Part shown: one piece after another, positions 1 to 9,665 of the stretch
How the letters are laid out: each line of letters opens with the position of its first letter
Numbering within the stretch: the first letter of the stretch is position 1
Origin: Trachythela sp. YZ-2020
Lineage: Eukaryota; Cnidaria; Anthozoa; Malacalcyonacea; Clavulariidae
Assembly (NCBI GenBank): GCA_016169945.1
Contig: JADLSH010000282.1
Span: 2,491,118 to 2,555,117, forward strand
Direction: 5' to 3'
Length of the DNA stretch: 64,000 bases
The notes under the pieces: generated by a model
Databases searched by the model: none
Seen by the model: only the letters and a program-made list of their open reading frames with translations
Told to the model about the DNA's origin: nothing
Made by a program: the position numbers and the translations under genes

Positions 1-87
1 TATATTTTTTGAAGTTAAAGTGCTGTAAGCAAGATATGGTATCATGTAGGCAGATCATTAATAGAAATCTAAAATGATATAACTCAC

Positions 88-170
88 CGCGATCATCTCG
101 ATTAAGTGATTCCCAGCTTTCTGCTGAAGGAGAATTGGCAGAACTATCATTGCAACATCATGTGTTTCTG
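88..170 (-). CDS. candidate internal exon, unknown protein
   Basis: On the minus strand an 83-nt stretch is bounded by an AG acceptor (after TTTTATAG) and a strong donor, GCG followed by GTGAGT. It is open in one phase, encoding about 27 residues (ETHDVAMIVLPILLQQ...). It could be a downstream exon of the SAM-domain gene at 2.6-2.9 kb, but the phases do not match for direct splicing, so an intermediate exon would be needed. The polypyrimidine tract is weak. No domain is recognised. This is a tentative call from splice signals and an open frame only. Confidence 0.28.
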
Positions 171-330
171 CTATAAAAGTAAGTGAGTTATTAGCATTGA
201 ACCTCATTTGAAACAACAGTACATAGCATCATCATTCACCCAAACATAATAACCTAAAATAATGGGTAAGTAATATGGTAGAGCATGTTGCAGCTTAACG
301 GGTTAAGATTTTAATGCAAATTTATCTTCA

Positions 331-1606
331 CAAACAAATTAAGTTCATACTAATGCACTTGTTCTTAGAACCGGTTTATTTATTAATGGCCCAAAAAGTC
401 TCTAAAGCACAGAATGTACACGTCTATGTATCTCCCCTTTAATGAGTGGCTTGTATTTACATGCCACTCAAAAGAGGTGCTGGTAAAAGGTGGCAAAAAC
501 CACCTTACACAACAACAGTAAACTGCATCAACATAAATGAATACAAGTTTTGAATAAGGACAAAGCAATTCTCACTGACAGGTGGCTCTGAAAGTGCCAC
601 CTGAGTGAGCTATTGGTCAAAGGTGCTGTGGGCAACCTTACACAAAAGCTGTAAAACAGCACTGCCAAGTACAATATTCAAGACAATCTGTACTGTTATT
701 TTAATTAGTAGCCTTTTGCTAATCAATTTTTAGAAAATCATACATGTAAACAATTTTGATCAAACAAATTAAGTTCATACTAATGCACTTGTTCTTAGAA
801 CCGGTTTATATATTAATAGCCCAAAAAGTCTCTAAAGCACAGAATGTACACGTCTATGTATCTCCCCTTTAATGAGTGGCTTGTATTTACATGCCACTCA
901 AAAGAGGTGCTGGTAAAAGGTGGCAAAAACCACCTTACACAACAACAGTAAACTGCATCAACATAAATGAATACAAGTTTTGAATAAGGACAAAGCAATT
1001 CTCACTGACAGGTGGCTCTGAAAGTGCCACCTGAGTGAGCTATTGGTCAAAGGTGCTGTGGGCAACCTTACACAAAAGCTGTAAAACAGCACTGCCAAGT
1101 ACAATATTCAAGACAATCTGTACTGTTATTTTAATTAGCAGCCTTTTGCTAATCAATTTTTAGAAAATCATATATGTAAACAATTTTTGATCCAAACAAA
1201 TTAAGTTCATACTAATGCACTTGTTCTTAGAACCGGTTTATTTATTAATAGCCCAAAAAGTCTCTAAAGCACAGAATATACACGTCTATGTATCTCCCCT
1301 TTAATGAGTGGCTTGTATTTACATGCCACTCAAAAGAGGTGCTGGTAAAAGGTGGCAAAAACCACCTTACACAACAACAGTAAACTGCATCAACATAAAT
1401 GAATACAAGTTTTGAATAAGGACAAAGCAATTCTCACTGACAGGTGGCTCTGAAAGTGCCACCTGAGTGAGCTATTGGTCAAAGGTGCTGTGGGCAACCT
1501 TACACAAAAGCTGTAAAACAGCACTGCCAAGTACTATATTCAAGACAATCTGTGCTGTTATTTTAATTAGTAGCCTTTTGCTAATCAATTTTTAGAAAAT
1601 CATACC
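331..1606. repeat. three-copy tandem repeat, about 430-bp unit
   Basis: Three almost identical head-to-tail units begin near 331, 761 and 1193 with the string CAAACAAATTAAGTTCATAC. Differences are a few substitutions and 1-2 bp indels. Diverged partial copies follow at about 1607-1830 and 1960-2040. Each unit contains small internal complementary stretches (GGTGGC/GCCACC) that could pair. The repeated 61-codon open frame on the minus strand is a by-product of the repeat. It lies in what would be an intron of the minus-strand SAM-domain gene. Confidence 0.9.
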
Positions 1607-2608
1607 GCCTTACACAACAACAGTAAACTGCATCAACATAAATGTACACAAGTCTTGAATTCTGTCTTAGTAGTTCTCACTGACAGGCGACTCTCATTCA
1701 AAGTGTCACCTGAGTGAGCTACTGGTCAAAGGCGGCAAGTCCCACCTTACATAAAAGCTGAGACACAGCACTACTAAAGTCAAAAGTCTAGACAAACCGT
1801 ATTGTTAATTCAGTCGCATTGCCAAATACTGTTTGCACGAGTTAAGGCTAAATGTCAATTATTAATAGTGAAAAAAATGTGAATCATGGTTCCCCAAGCA
1901 CCCCATTAATTACTGTAGCTATGTCTGAACCATGTAATAATATTAAAAATCAACAAGGTATATATCTATGAAGGTATATATCTATGAATATTGCCTTTCA
2001 TGAGCTGCTTGTATATACATGCCACTCAAATTCCTCCTCACTTGTTGCAGTGAAAATCAATTCTGTTTATTTCAGGTGGAAAACAATGCGAAACGACGCA
2101 TAGAAAAGTCCCTCCTAACCATATCTGTACCATGCGACATTAGAAATCATATTGTTATTAATATCTGTAACACTGAGAAGCATATGCACCTATAGCCATG
2201 CAACAAAAATTAAAGCACCTTGCTGTGTTAAATGCCTCAATTGTGTTATGGGCAATCATTAGAGAGCTGAGACATTAAAGCTTCGGGTCCTGCATTTCAC
2301 TTGCCAAATTAAATTTCATGGCACTTAATAATAGTTCCCAGACAAATGAAGCAGAGTCAATTGAACCACCCCCAGCCATCATGCTCCCAAGGGTTATAAC
2401 ATTGAAACAAATGCCATAATAAAATTCCTGTGTTTTTAACTCTCAAGGAGTTCTTTCACTGCTCCCTGTAATCAGTCATCAGATAACTAGATGAAAAGCT
2501 TAACTTGAGAATTTTTTAAAACCCCTGTCATCCAAAGATGGGTAAAGCCATACCTATATAAATAATCAGGGCATTTTGCAATAAAAAATGAATATAAGGA
2601 ATACCAAC

Positions 2609-2876
2609 CTTGATTCCTCCTCTGTTGGTACTGCATTACTGTTTTGCTGGTCATGGGTTAGTACATCGGCAGATGTGCATACATGGTTTGGATCATCAAC
2701 TGCTATACTTTTCATTCTTGGAGATGTTGCATTTTCGCTTTCGACCTCCAATCGACTTTGCCTTTTAAGTTCCTCCAGCTTCTGCAGGAACTTCATCCTG
2801 TGCCCGATTACAGGTACTAGCAATTCTGATGCCCTTTCTGACAAAACTTTAAGGGCTTCTCCATCAATCATATTCT
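2609..2876 (-). CDS. SAM-domain protein, internal exon (partial gene)
   Basis: The exon is bounded on the minus strand by an acceptor (TTTTTTAG, exon from 2876) and a donor (CAAG then GTTGGT, exon to 2609). It encodes the C-terminal half of a sterile alpha motif: MIDGEALKVLS, then a Leu-rich linker, then a GHRMKFLQKLEEL helix, as in the last two helices of SAM domains. A charged, Ser/Asn-rich tail follows. SAM domains mediate protein-protein or polymer contacts; the partner and cellular role here cannot be told. The first half of the domain should lie on an upstream exon at higher coordinates, which I could not find. A MITE ends within 20 bp of the acceptor. Confidence 0.7.
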
Positions 2877-2893
2877 CTAAAAAATCAAATATA

Positions 2894-3528
2894 CCGGGTG
2901 TCCCAAAAAAAACTGGACAGTGTTTGATTTAATGTAACGTAAAAACTATAAAAGGTATTGCACTGAAATAAAGATCATTCTATGCAGAAAGGGCTAACTT
3001 AGATTTTGATATATAACACTTGAATTGACGTACAATATTGACTGCGCTATTGATGTTTGAACGCTGAACTACCGTTTTTGAAAATGCCAAAAATTAGCAT
3101 AAAACAGCCTTATAATTACCGATGTAGTTATACCTGTTAAATAATAAATATTTCTTTTTGGTAAAAGGAATACATGAACCAATTTTTGATATCAACATGA
3201 ATTATTGTACAGTATTACTTAATTTTTATTCACACGTGTTTAACAAGACCAACAAAAGAGTAAATTTGCTAGAAAATAATCTCAAAGAGGCAATGTTTCA
3301 AATTAGTTTAATTAGCCACTTTTTACCGGGTTTTTACCAATTCCTAAAACGCATTCCAAATTCAAACAGTTGTATCTCGCTCAATATTGTATGTAAAATC
3401 AAGTGTTATATACCAAAATCTAAGTTAGCCCTTTCTGAATAGAATGATCTTTATTTCAGTGCAATACCTTTTATAGTTTTTACGTTACATGAAATCAAAC
3501 ACTGTCCAGGTTTTTTTGGGACACCCGG
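2894..3528. mobile_element. foldback MITE, Tc1/mariner-like ends, TA target site
   Basis: The element starts CCGGGTGTCCC and ends GGGACACCCGG, flanked by TA dinucleotides (2892-2893 and 3529-3530). The terminal inverted repeats run about 130-170 bp with scattered mismatches; for instance ATTGCACTGAAATAAAGATC near 2958 recurs inverted near 3447. It has no coding capacity. Ends of this form with TA duplication fit the Tc1/mariner superfamily, which would supply transposase in trans. Confidence 0.85.
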
Positions 3529-3539
3529 TATATATTTTT

Positions 3540-5520
3540 ATTTTCAAATTGTCAATAAGGTTTTAAAGAGATAAATCTATATGTACTCTATCAGGGTTTG
3601 ATTAAAAAGTACCAGTTAATAGGTGCATTTTCATAGTTGTGGGCTTGTGGCACTGGGGTAAATCAGCTTTAGCTCAGTTCATGAGCCGGACTGGCCCGCT
3701 TTACATGACTGATTCGCAAGAGGCGAGATTCCGCCTTATCTATAGTTTTTATGTTTTTGAGATCGTCTCCTGAAGTAGTTACCCACAATAAAATAGTATT
3801 TTGCTTTCCCGCCAAAATCACCAGCCTCATGTGAAGCAAATGTCAAACTGGCCCAGCAAAGCTGAGGGGGCCAGCCAGGCCAAAAGGCACAGGTCCTTAG
3901 GGGTATTATAATGCTTTGATGTTTTGGGGGAATATTAAAGGCCGAAGCTTTGTAATTAATTTGCTATTAATTCCAATAAGTATAAATAATACACCATATG
4001 CGCTTTGACCTTTGCGCTATACACTGATCTGACTGATGACATGATTATAATGTTGGTCGTTGGATTAACCTTAGTATTTCTATTAACTATGGATTAACTG
4101 ATCAAATATGAATAAAAAATTATATTTTGGCCTATTTGTCAATGATAATATATCCCTATTTAAGTTTTGGTTACAGAAATTATCCTGATATATAGGCATA
4201 AGATATTTAAGTAACATGTATGTTGTAAATAATGGCTAATAATCGAATAGCCCATACGGCGAATCGAAGACAAAGGTGGTATACATTTCCTGAGTTTGAG
4301 TCTAGAATCGATTTGTCAAGTAGAAATACTCGTTGTTTAATACTATTTGAGGCATTTAGATATGGTATATATCAGGACCTTGGCTATAAACCAGGACCTA
4401 AATCCAGTTGACACATTTGGGAATTATGCGCACAGCCCCAAGCGTCAGTATAAACGCCAGATATTTATATACGGCACGAGATTTATATACTTCAAGCGCA
4501 AATATATTGTTTTTGTGGTCTGAATACCTAGTTTAATGTATTTACCACTCTGAGATCTTGAAAACTAGCGAAATACAGACACTATATATACCTATTGAAG
4601 AAATTATTTCACACGACATGTCGCTGTTAGACGCTGTATGCCGTATTGACTATTTATTTTATTCGCATACCTTCAAACGCATCACAGTAATCGCCAAAAC
4701 CAACTTCAATAAGCCACGCTTTAACATCATCTACTGTTGTCAGCATCTTCAATATTGTATAATTAAACTATAAGACAGTCTAAATAGACACAGGTATTTT
4801 GAACAGCTCGACACAAACGAGAGAGAGACGGCTTTAGTTTGCAATATGGTCGAAATGCGGTCGTTGAATAGATTTTGATTATCCCGCGTCGCAGCCCACG
4901 TGAAGGTCACGGTCGCTGATTGGTCAGTAACATCGGCATCGCATGCTGATTGGCCGATCGCTTTACGTCAGAGTTCCATGACACATCATAAAGGAATTTA
5001 AGACCGGAACTCGTTTAGTGAGACGGGATCACATGAGATTAAGAAACGAACCTCTCTAATCCTGTCTCAATAGAAATAGACCCACCTGTCACCATATTCG
5101 ATCTGGCTACACAATATGTAGTTGCCAATATAATTGTTCTATTCAAGTTGCAATATTTTAGTTTGGTTGTTTCATGAATGTATAGACTTGATCTATTTTT
5201 TTGAGTTATCCACTGGATGGGGCCGATGGGCTAAACGGGCTTCGTACAACCCTGGTATAATAAATTCATAAATTACCCTATTTTTGGGATTAGTTAATAG
5301 TGTGTGTGGTAATACAATATTTTTTTTCTGCATCTCACTCGATTGAAATTGATGTAGAAGGTTTAGAGACATTTTATCTACAGATTTTTATCTAAGAGCC
5401 TGACATAAAGCATTTCTATGTTTAGTGAAAAAAATATATACATATAAGACAGATATACAGTATCAGATGATGTTACGTATCCCTATATTTCACTGACACT
5501 GTATATGTGTCAATCACAGT
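3540..5520. other. intergenic or intronic DNA, no gene recognised
   Basis: I see no supported exon in this 2-kb stretch. An open frame of 71 codons near 4558-4773 has no recognisable domain and does not start at ATG. The only notable subregion is a cluster of promoter-like sequences at 4880-5030, listed separately. Confidence 0.5.
4880..5030. promoter_or_regulatory. candidate Pol II promoter or enhancer cluster
   Basis: Within 150 bp are two ATTGG (inverted CCAAT) sites (GCTGATTGG near 4915 and 4948), a CRE-like TACGTCA near 4966, an E-box CACGTG near 4898 and a TAAA-rich stretch near 4990. This density contrasts with the AT-rich surroundings. Direction is ambiguous: it could drive a plus-strand transcript, or the minus-strand gene that includes the SAM exon at 2.6-2.9 kb. 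Motif clustering alone is weak evidence. Confidence 0.28.
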
Positions 5521-5523
5521 TAA

Positions 5524-5955
5524 AGAAACTCGACCATTTCTCTACATGTGAGGCGTGTTCAAAATCCTAGTAAACCTCAGTTGTCTTGTCAAGTTTCTAA
5601 TTGCTATGTCTATGATGAAATAATATTATGTTCAACTGTCCATACTGTGCCGAGTGTAATGCAACAAGTTTTAAGAAACTATTGCGCCACATCGAATTAT
5701 GGTCAACCAACCTTTGGTCAGATAAGTAAAGTTTTACTTGTCAGGGGAAACATTGTGTTACAATACAAGTCTTTGCCGGTGCTGGAATATTCAGAACATC
5801 TAAATGCCTATCAAGTGGTTCATAGGGATGATGTGCATTTTGTTAAGCAAGAAAACTTGCAAGATTTCCAACCTCTTGGCACCCATCACGGATTTGGGAA
5901 CAATGCAAATAAACTGTTCGTCGTTTTGCGTTACAGAGTAGATTTCTTAAATTAA
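5524..5955 (+). CDS. unknown protein, C-terminal exon or gene remnant
   Basis: An open frame of about 143 codons follows an in-frame stop at 5521-5523. Its only early start is GTG at 5548, so it is more likely a terminal exon or a remnant than a whole gene. The C-terminal part (LEYSEHLNAYQVV... to VVLRYRVDFLN) resembles the end of a repetitive, uncharacterised protein group that I associate with mobile-element-rich invertebrate genomes. I can name no domain or function. No clear acceptor was identified. Confidence 0.4.
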   Translation, partial: RNSTISLHVRRVQNPSKPQLSCQVSNCYVYDEIILCSTVHTVPSVMQQVLRNYCATSNYGQPTFGQISKVLLVRGNIVLQYKSLPVLEYSEHLNAYQVVHRDDVHFVKQENLQDFQPLGTHHGFGNNANKLFVVLRYRVDFLN

Positions 5956-6112
5956 AATGCAAAATGTATATAATTTATAAAACTGTTGACATTTGCCATT
6001 AGAAGAATAGACATTATATGGCATTAATTGTGTGCAAATAGGAAATACAGACAGTTGAACGTTTAAAATTTGTTCAGTATAGTAGAGTGATATAAACGTT
6101 GTTTACTCACAA

Positions 6113-6625
6113 AATGAGTACAGATTTTCTAAACCTTTACTCGAAAATTGAGTAACCTTAACATATTGCCTTACTCAGATTTGAGTAAATTCATCATTCA
6201 CTCAATATATGAGTAAAAAATCTACTTTTACTCAAAATATTGAGTTGGTATAAACTTACTCAAACTTTGAGTAAATAGATTGTGTAATTTACTCAATGTC
6301 TGAGTAAGCTTTATATCACTCAAGGTTTGAGTAAATTCATTGTTTACTCAAAATGTGAGTAAAAATATTATTTTACTCAAAATATTGAGTATGTGCAACT
6401 TACTCATTTCTTGAGTAAACATAAATTTGTGGTTTACTCAAGAAATGAGTAAATTGTACTCTTGTGTTAGAGTAGAAAATACTAAAATAACTTTACTCAA
6501 AAATCTGAGTTTTTGTTACTCAAAATCAGGAGTAAAATCAGTTTAGCGGGGAAAGCAGAGTAGAATTTACTCAAAATATTGAGTAATCTGTGCAATTACT
6601 CGACAAATGAGTAACAGTTACTCAT
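6113..6625. repeat. array of about 17 short ACTCA/TGAGT hairpins
   Basis: The segment carries roughly 17 units of the form (T)TTACTCA-N4to6-TGAGTAA(A), each a 14-22 bp imperfect palindrome, separated by unrelated AT-rich spacers of about 8-30 bp. Arms are well kept (ACTCA and TGAGT) while loops and spacers vary. Half-sites TGAGTAA/TTACTCA resemble bZIP (AP-1-type) recognition sequences, but no function is shown. The array stops abruptly before TTTTTTGCAG at 6630-6639. The origin is unknown. Confidence 0.85.
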
Positions 6626-6721
6626 GCATTTTTTGCAGTGTAGTGATAAGGTTTGTACTTTTAAGGTTTGTACTTCGCGCCGTAGCTCGGGGATAAATTT
6701 TGGTAATTTCCATGATAAGGC

Positions 6722-6935
6722 AATTCTTCGACTTCGTTCGTTGGGACAAGCGGTTGACAATGGCTGTGGCTGTCTTTATTCTGATTCATTGTTTGATCGG
6801 TATTTGAGCTTTCGCAACTTATCTGGAAATTTGCATACGATAATCGTTCGACTTTGCTCGCTGGGACTAGCGGGATTCATTGTTTCGTCTGCATTTGAGT
6901 TTTCACAACCTATCTAAAGATTTGCACCAGATAAG
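6722..6935. repeat. diverged direct duplication, about 100 bp
   Basis: The stretch from about 6722 (TCTTCGACTTCGTTCGTTGG) is echoed from about 6845 (CGTTCGACTTTGCTCGCTGG). Both run on through GATTCATTGTTT, a TTTGAG(C/T)TTT block and a CAAC(T/C)TATCT(G/A) block. The second copy lacks about 30 bp. No coding function is evident. Confidence 0.6.
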
Positions 6936-7959
6936 AAACACGGGCGAGAGGTTACCAAGCCTTGTTTCAAATCCAAGATGGCGGTAGCAAGAAGGTATTA
7001 AGAGGAGATTTTTTAAAAAATTGAGTATTTTTTCAAAAAAGCGCTCAAAACTTAGTAACCAGGCTTTAGCTGAGAGTCATAACTCCGGGGTCGAATGCCC
7101 TGTTTTAAAGCGAACTGCAGAGTCAGGAATTTTAAATTTGCAAAGGCGGGAAAACAGAAATAACGCAAAAAATACCGAAGAAACAAGAGTTTTGGAGTAA
7201 AAAGGTTAGTAGCTAGCATTGTTTTTTATTCAAAATTATTTTTTCCCTTATATAATTAAAATTTCATGGTAAAAGTATACATTTTTGTCAATTTATATTA
7301 TATATACGACTTATTTAATAGCGTTAACGTACGTTGTACGCGGCGTAAAGAGCTTAAAACAAAGTTTTAATACATAATATTATTTCAAAATACGCATCAT
7401 AATATTTTTTTTATACTAGAGAAAGGCGGTAAAGTAAACAGCGACAGATACAAGTGAAAACTAACTTCATAACACAACATTTTGACAATGAAAAAGACTC
7501 CGCAAAGTCAAAGCTAAAGAATAACATAATTATAATAAAAGTTCATTTAATTAAAACCTTTTTGCAACAGTGTCTGACATAGCATATTAAAATGATATTC
7601 ATAGGACATAGACATAGGCAAAAGTCAAGAAAAGAGTGAAATGGATAGCAAACTTCTGTCAACTTCAACAAAGCCAAAGGTAATAGCTATACAAATTTTG
7701 AAATAAAGTTGCCTCGAGTCTGGTCTAGCGTTGTTATACAAGCAACTACAAATTTTAACATTCCTAAGACCAGGTAAACTTCCCTCGCCTAAATTCAGTA
7801 AACACTGCAGTCTATTTGTTTGTATACATATACGCAAGTCTATATATATACTCAACACCATATATATATTTAAGGAATGCCAAAAAATAATGACATTTGT
7901 CAGTATAAATCAGTATACGTCAGAAGTACATTTCCATATTTCCATTTATTTTTATACAG

Positions 7960-8325
7960 CAGAATCAAAGTTTGAAGGCGTTATATGGAAAAAATAAACC
8001 TTCACCCAAAAAGATTCAAGCAGCTAAAATGTTTGGGAAAAGCTACACAGATATAAAGTCTATTGCCAGGGTCCTGCGAGTTGAAATCCCCACTGCCGAA
8101 GTATATGTAATCGACGCTTATTGTGCTGGAGCTCCCATGATATCTTTCGAAAAACTTGCCAGTGAATTGAATATCAACCGCCCGATTATTGACAGTATTT
8201 CTCAGCTAATCGAGTCCGGTTTACCGACCCTTCGACAAATTAAGGACGCCCTACATCATGAGGTTTCGTACAACCAAGTCAAAGTTGTTTTGGCAGGAAT
8301 GATCCGAGACCAAGACGAATTTTAA
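7960..8325 (+). CDS. RecQ-type helicase C-terminal HTH_40 exon (partial gene)
   Basis: A phase-0 terminal exon begins after TTTTTATACAG at 7959 and ends at TAA 8323-8325. The roughly 121 residues fit the helix-turn-helix domain found at the C terminus of some RecQ-family DNA helicases (Pfam HTH_40 pattern). A GKSYTDIKSIARVLRVEIPT helix pair is followed by VIDAYCAGA and then a LRQIKDALHHEVSYNQVKVV segment matching the conserved L.IK.AL...SY..++.VL ending. In that family the domain binds DNA or partners; the ATPase core should be on upstream exons, which I did not find. A LTR retrotransposon begins 200 bp downstream. Assignment is by motif shape only. Confidence 0.55.
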   Translation, partial: QNQSLKALYGKNKPSPKKIQAAKMFGKSYTDIKSIARVLRVEIPTAEVYVIDAYCAGAPMISFEKLASELNINRPIIDSISQLIESGLPTLRQIKDALHHEVSYNQVKVVLAGMIRDQDEF

Positions 8326-8524
8326 TGGACAAAACAGTTTTAATTTAAAATGCACAAGGATTGCTAGAACACGCTTCACTGAAATATTCAATTTTAAATC
8401 GTTTAGTTTCTTTTATATCTTTGTCTTTAAATCAATGAATGTTGAGAGCAGAATATATTTTCTTTAAATATACAAAATACTTGTTTTTTGTCTGTTTGCT
8501 TGCTTCAAATTTGCTTCATGAATT

Positions 8525-8673
8525 TGTTACCATAGGATATATAATGTTAGATATGTATTGTAATGTATATGTAGGGGTAATGGAGGACACGAAGACAAGA
8601 TGGCGGACATCACTATAAAAGCTAGTAATCTTGTACTTTTAGTTATTCTTTAATAAATCCTATCCTGTTAACT
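8525..8673 (+). repeat. 5' LTR of the gypsy element
   Basis: It starts TGTTACCATAGG and ends CTGTTAACT. It carries a TATA box (TATAAAAG near 8614) and an AATAAA polyadenylation signal (8652-8657), so the promoter and 3'-end signal are packed into 149 bp. It reads the same as the LTR at 13181-13329. Confidence 0.92.
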
Positions 8674-8690
8674 TGGAGTCAGGAGTCAGT
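8674..8690 (+). other. primer-binding site
   Basis: TGGAGTCAGGAGTCAGT follows the 5' LTR directly. The initial TGG matches the complement of a tRNA CCA tail. I cannot name the primer tRNA. The gag ATG starts at the next base, so the leader is essentially only this site. Confidence 0.65.
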
Positions 8691-9665
8691 ATGTCAAAAA
8701 CTAAACCCCCAAAGTTAAATTTGGGTGCCTTTGAAGACAAGAGAGAATCAGTTGAGTTGTGGCTAGATCAATTTAACGACTGGTGTGTATTGCAAGGATT
8801 CAGAGACACAGCAAAACCTACAACCGATCCAGCTCATTGGAAAAGTGCACATCATGCCTCGGAGATAAGTGCGTTCAGACTTGCGTTACCTCTCGATGTT
8901 TTGAGAATGGTTAAATCGACTATTGTACCGACTATGGCCACAACGAGTGACGAAAATAATAGAGATACGTTCATTGGTAATCCATGGGTATGGCAAAGAA
9001 AGTGGCTTTTTCATTATGCGGGTCAAGACACGGTACTCGCTGAGAGAATGAATTTTATCGAGACTTGCAAGCAAAAACCTCATGAGTCTGTTGCTGAATT
9101 TGAAGCACGGTGCAAATATCATGGGTCTAAATGTGAATACAACAAAATGGCGAAACCTGAACAAGAACTTATTCGAGACAGATTTGTGACTGGAATTTAC
9201 AACGATAAACTGAGAGCAGAACTTTTGCGGCATAGAAAAGATGATGGCTCAATAGCAACCCTTGCTGAAGTGGTTAACAAAGCGAAAGCTTGGGAGGCAG
9301 CTAACAATATTAACACTAAAGTTATGGAGGCACAACATACTGATGAACAAGTGAATTATACATTCAGAAAACAACGACAAAATTCTACTGATGAACAGAC
9401 ATTTAAGAAACGAAAAAAGTGTGGGTATTGTGGCCGAAATGAAACTCATAATAGGCGAACATGTCCAGCTGGTAAACCCGGAGTTTACTGCAGAAACTGT
9501 TATGGAGCCAATCATTTTGCAATTGTTTGTCGAAGCCCTAAAGATCATTTTAAAAGACAATGGATGGCTAAAAGGAAAGACAGTCAGGTAAATAGTCAAA
9601 TTAATGTTTTGGATAATTCGTCTGATACTGCATTATTATGCAATGTCTTTAGACAGTCAATGTGA
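8691..9665 (+). CDS. gag: gypsy Gag polyprotein
   Basis: About 325 residues from ATG 8691, chosen because it follows the primer-binding site directly and is the first ATG in frame. The N-terminal part has capsid-like content typical of Ty3/gypsy Gag (FEDKRESVELWLDQF; later NFIETCKQKPHESVAEFEAR). The C terminus has two zinc knuckles. The first, at residue about 244, is variant (C-x2-C-x5-H-x4-C); the second, at about 267, is canonical (C-x2-C-x4-H-x4-C). Gag packages element RNA into cytoplasmic particles. It overlaps the +1-shifted pol frame for about 74 nt, which suggests programmed frameshifting. It is intact here. Confidence 0.9.
   Translation: MSKTKPPKLNLGAFEDKRESVELWLDQFNDWCVLQGFRDTAKPTTDPAHWKSAHHASEISAFRLALPLDVLRMVKSTIVPTMATTSDENNRDTFIGNPWVWQRKWLFHYAGQDTVLAERMNFIETCKQKPHESVAEFEARCKYHGSKCEYNKMAKPEQELIRDRFVTGIYNDKLRAELLRHRKDDGSIATLAEVVNKAKAWEAANNINTKVMEAQHTDEQVNYTFRKQRQNSTDEQTFKKRKKCGYCGRNETHNRRTCPAGKPGVYCRNCYGANHFAIVCRSPKDHFKRQWMAKRKDSQVNSQINVLDNSSDTALLCNVFRQSM

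Noticed and set aside
383..1430. Three identical 61-codon minus-strand open frames
   Set aside because: They are the same frame repeated because the DNA is a 430-bp tandem repeat; no start context, domain or splice signals support a protein.
2588..2932. Plus-strand open frame opposite the SAM exon
   Set aside because: It is the antisense shadow of the exon and runs into the MITE.
6113..6625. CRISPR-like array
   Set aside because: Repeats are paired short palindromes of variable length with uneven spacers, there are no cas genes, and the DNA is eukaryotic.
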